Of a stretch of 6,523 nucleotides of DNA, positions 6,407 through 6,523 are shown in pieces; the stretch's first letter is position 1; every line of letters starts with the position of its first letter. The translations under genes were made by a program, and so were the position numbers. This stretch comes from an uncultured Prevotella sp. (GTDB lineage: Bacteria > Bacteroidota > Bacteroidia > Bacteroidales > Bacteroidaceae), in NCBI GenBank assembly GCA_900556795.1, contig USQD01000114.1, forward strand, positions 1 through 6,523. Direction: 5' to 3'. Below the pieces are notes generated by a model, which was not told the DNA's origin, made no database searches, and saw only the letters and a program-made list of their open reading frames with translations.

Positions 6407-6428
6407 CTCAGTCGACGAACTGACTGAG
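6407..6428. repeat. Hairpin CTCAGTC/GACTGAG
   Basis: CTCAGTC (6407-6413) and GACTGAG (6422-6428) form a perfect 7-bp stem with an 8-base loop, directly before the terminator on the minus strand. No T-run follows it on either strand. It may stabilise the 3' end of the upstream transcript. Confidence 0.4.
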
Positions 6429-6449
6429 AGCAAATCAGCTTAAAAAAGC

Positions 6450-6523
6450 TTACTTGCTCTTATGTCTGTTCTTACGTAATCTTTTTTTACGCTTGTGAGT
6501 AGCCATCTTGTGGCCCTTCTTTT
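6450..6523 (-). CDS. AURKAIP1/COX24 domain small basic protein, 3' end (5' part outside window)
   Basis: The visible 23 C-terminal residues are KKGHK followed by MATHKRKKRLRKNRHKSK and TAA, with more than half Lys or Arg. This matches my recollection of the roughly 30-residue Bacteroidota proteins annotated as AURKAIP1/COX24 domain-containing, relatives of mitochondrial ribosomal protein mS38 and the bS22 protein of mycobacterial ribosomes, which bind rRNA of the small subunit near the decoding region. The internal ATG could start an 18-residue form, but the in-frame lysine-rich codons before it fit the family, so the real start is probably beyond the window. The short distance to the RNase E/G gene suggests a translation/RNA-processing neighbourhood, though a terminator separates them. 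A ribosomal role in this organism is inferred from the family. Confidence 0.75.
   Translation of the reverse strand, partial: KKGHKMATHKRKKRLRKNRHKSK

Noticed and set aside
1..6523. CRISPR array, tRNA, rRNA or complete insertion sequence
   Set aside because: No regularly spaced repeats, no cloverleaf or CCA-type pattern, no rRNA signature and no intact transposase frame were found by reading both strands.

Overview
The window looks like a chromosomal segment from a Bacteroidota gut or oral bacterium, most likely of the Prevotella/Segatella group. Promoters resemble the Bacteroidota -33 TTTG / -7 TAnnTTTG type, start codons mostly lack strong Shine-Dalgarno sequences, and the proteins (DPP5-like S9 peptidase, RNase E/G starting MTSEVVIDVQ, a small COX24-like basic protein) have a Bacteroidota character. 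The genus is an inference from remembered family features; no search was run.

Layout. Positions 1-1034 hold no intact gene. On the minus strand they contain the 3' end of a decayed tyrosine recombinase (559-705), a possible decayed follower gene overlapping its stop by ATGA (about 426-562), a nested inverted-repeat block (837-981), a 19-bp palindrome (211-229), and at the left edge a possible promoter and first codons of a gene leaving the window. This is the only part that looks like old mobile or repetitive DNA.

Positions 1035-2404 hold two minus-strand genes, probably one operon: a YbjQ/UPF0145 protein followed 17 bases later by a PLP-dependent low-specificity threonine aldolase. Diverging from them, with overlapping promoter elements in a 132-base gap, is an exported S9 serine peptidase (2537-4624). 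A 14-bp hairpin with T-runs on both sides (4662-4701) can end transcription of this gene and of the convergent RNase E/G gene (4717-6288, minus). Upstream of the RNase gene are an AT-rich leader with repeated TTACTA/TAGTAA half-sites, a minus-strand terminator, and at the right edge the 3' end of a very small, extremely basic protein of the AURKAIP1/COX24 (mS38/bS22-like) type.

Functional reading. The right third is RNA and ribosome housekeeping: a small ribosome-associated protein next to an RNA-processing endonuclease. The middle serves amino-acid and peptide use: a periplasmic dipeptidyl-peptidase-like enzyme that would supply dipeptides, and a threonine/glycine enzyme. The three central genes are ordinary. 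I do not see a complete novel system; the best candidate for something undescribed is the structured block joined to the recombinase remnant at 559-981.
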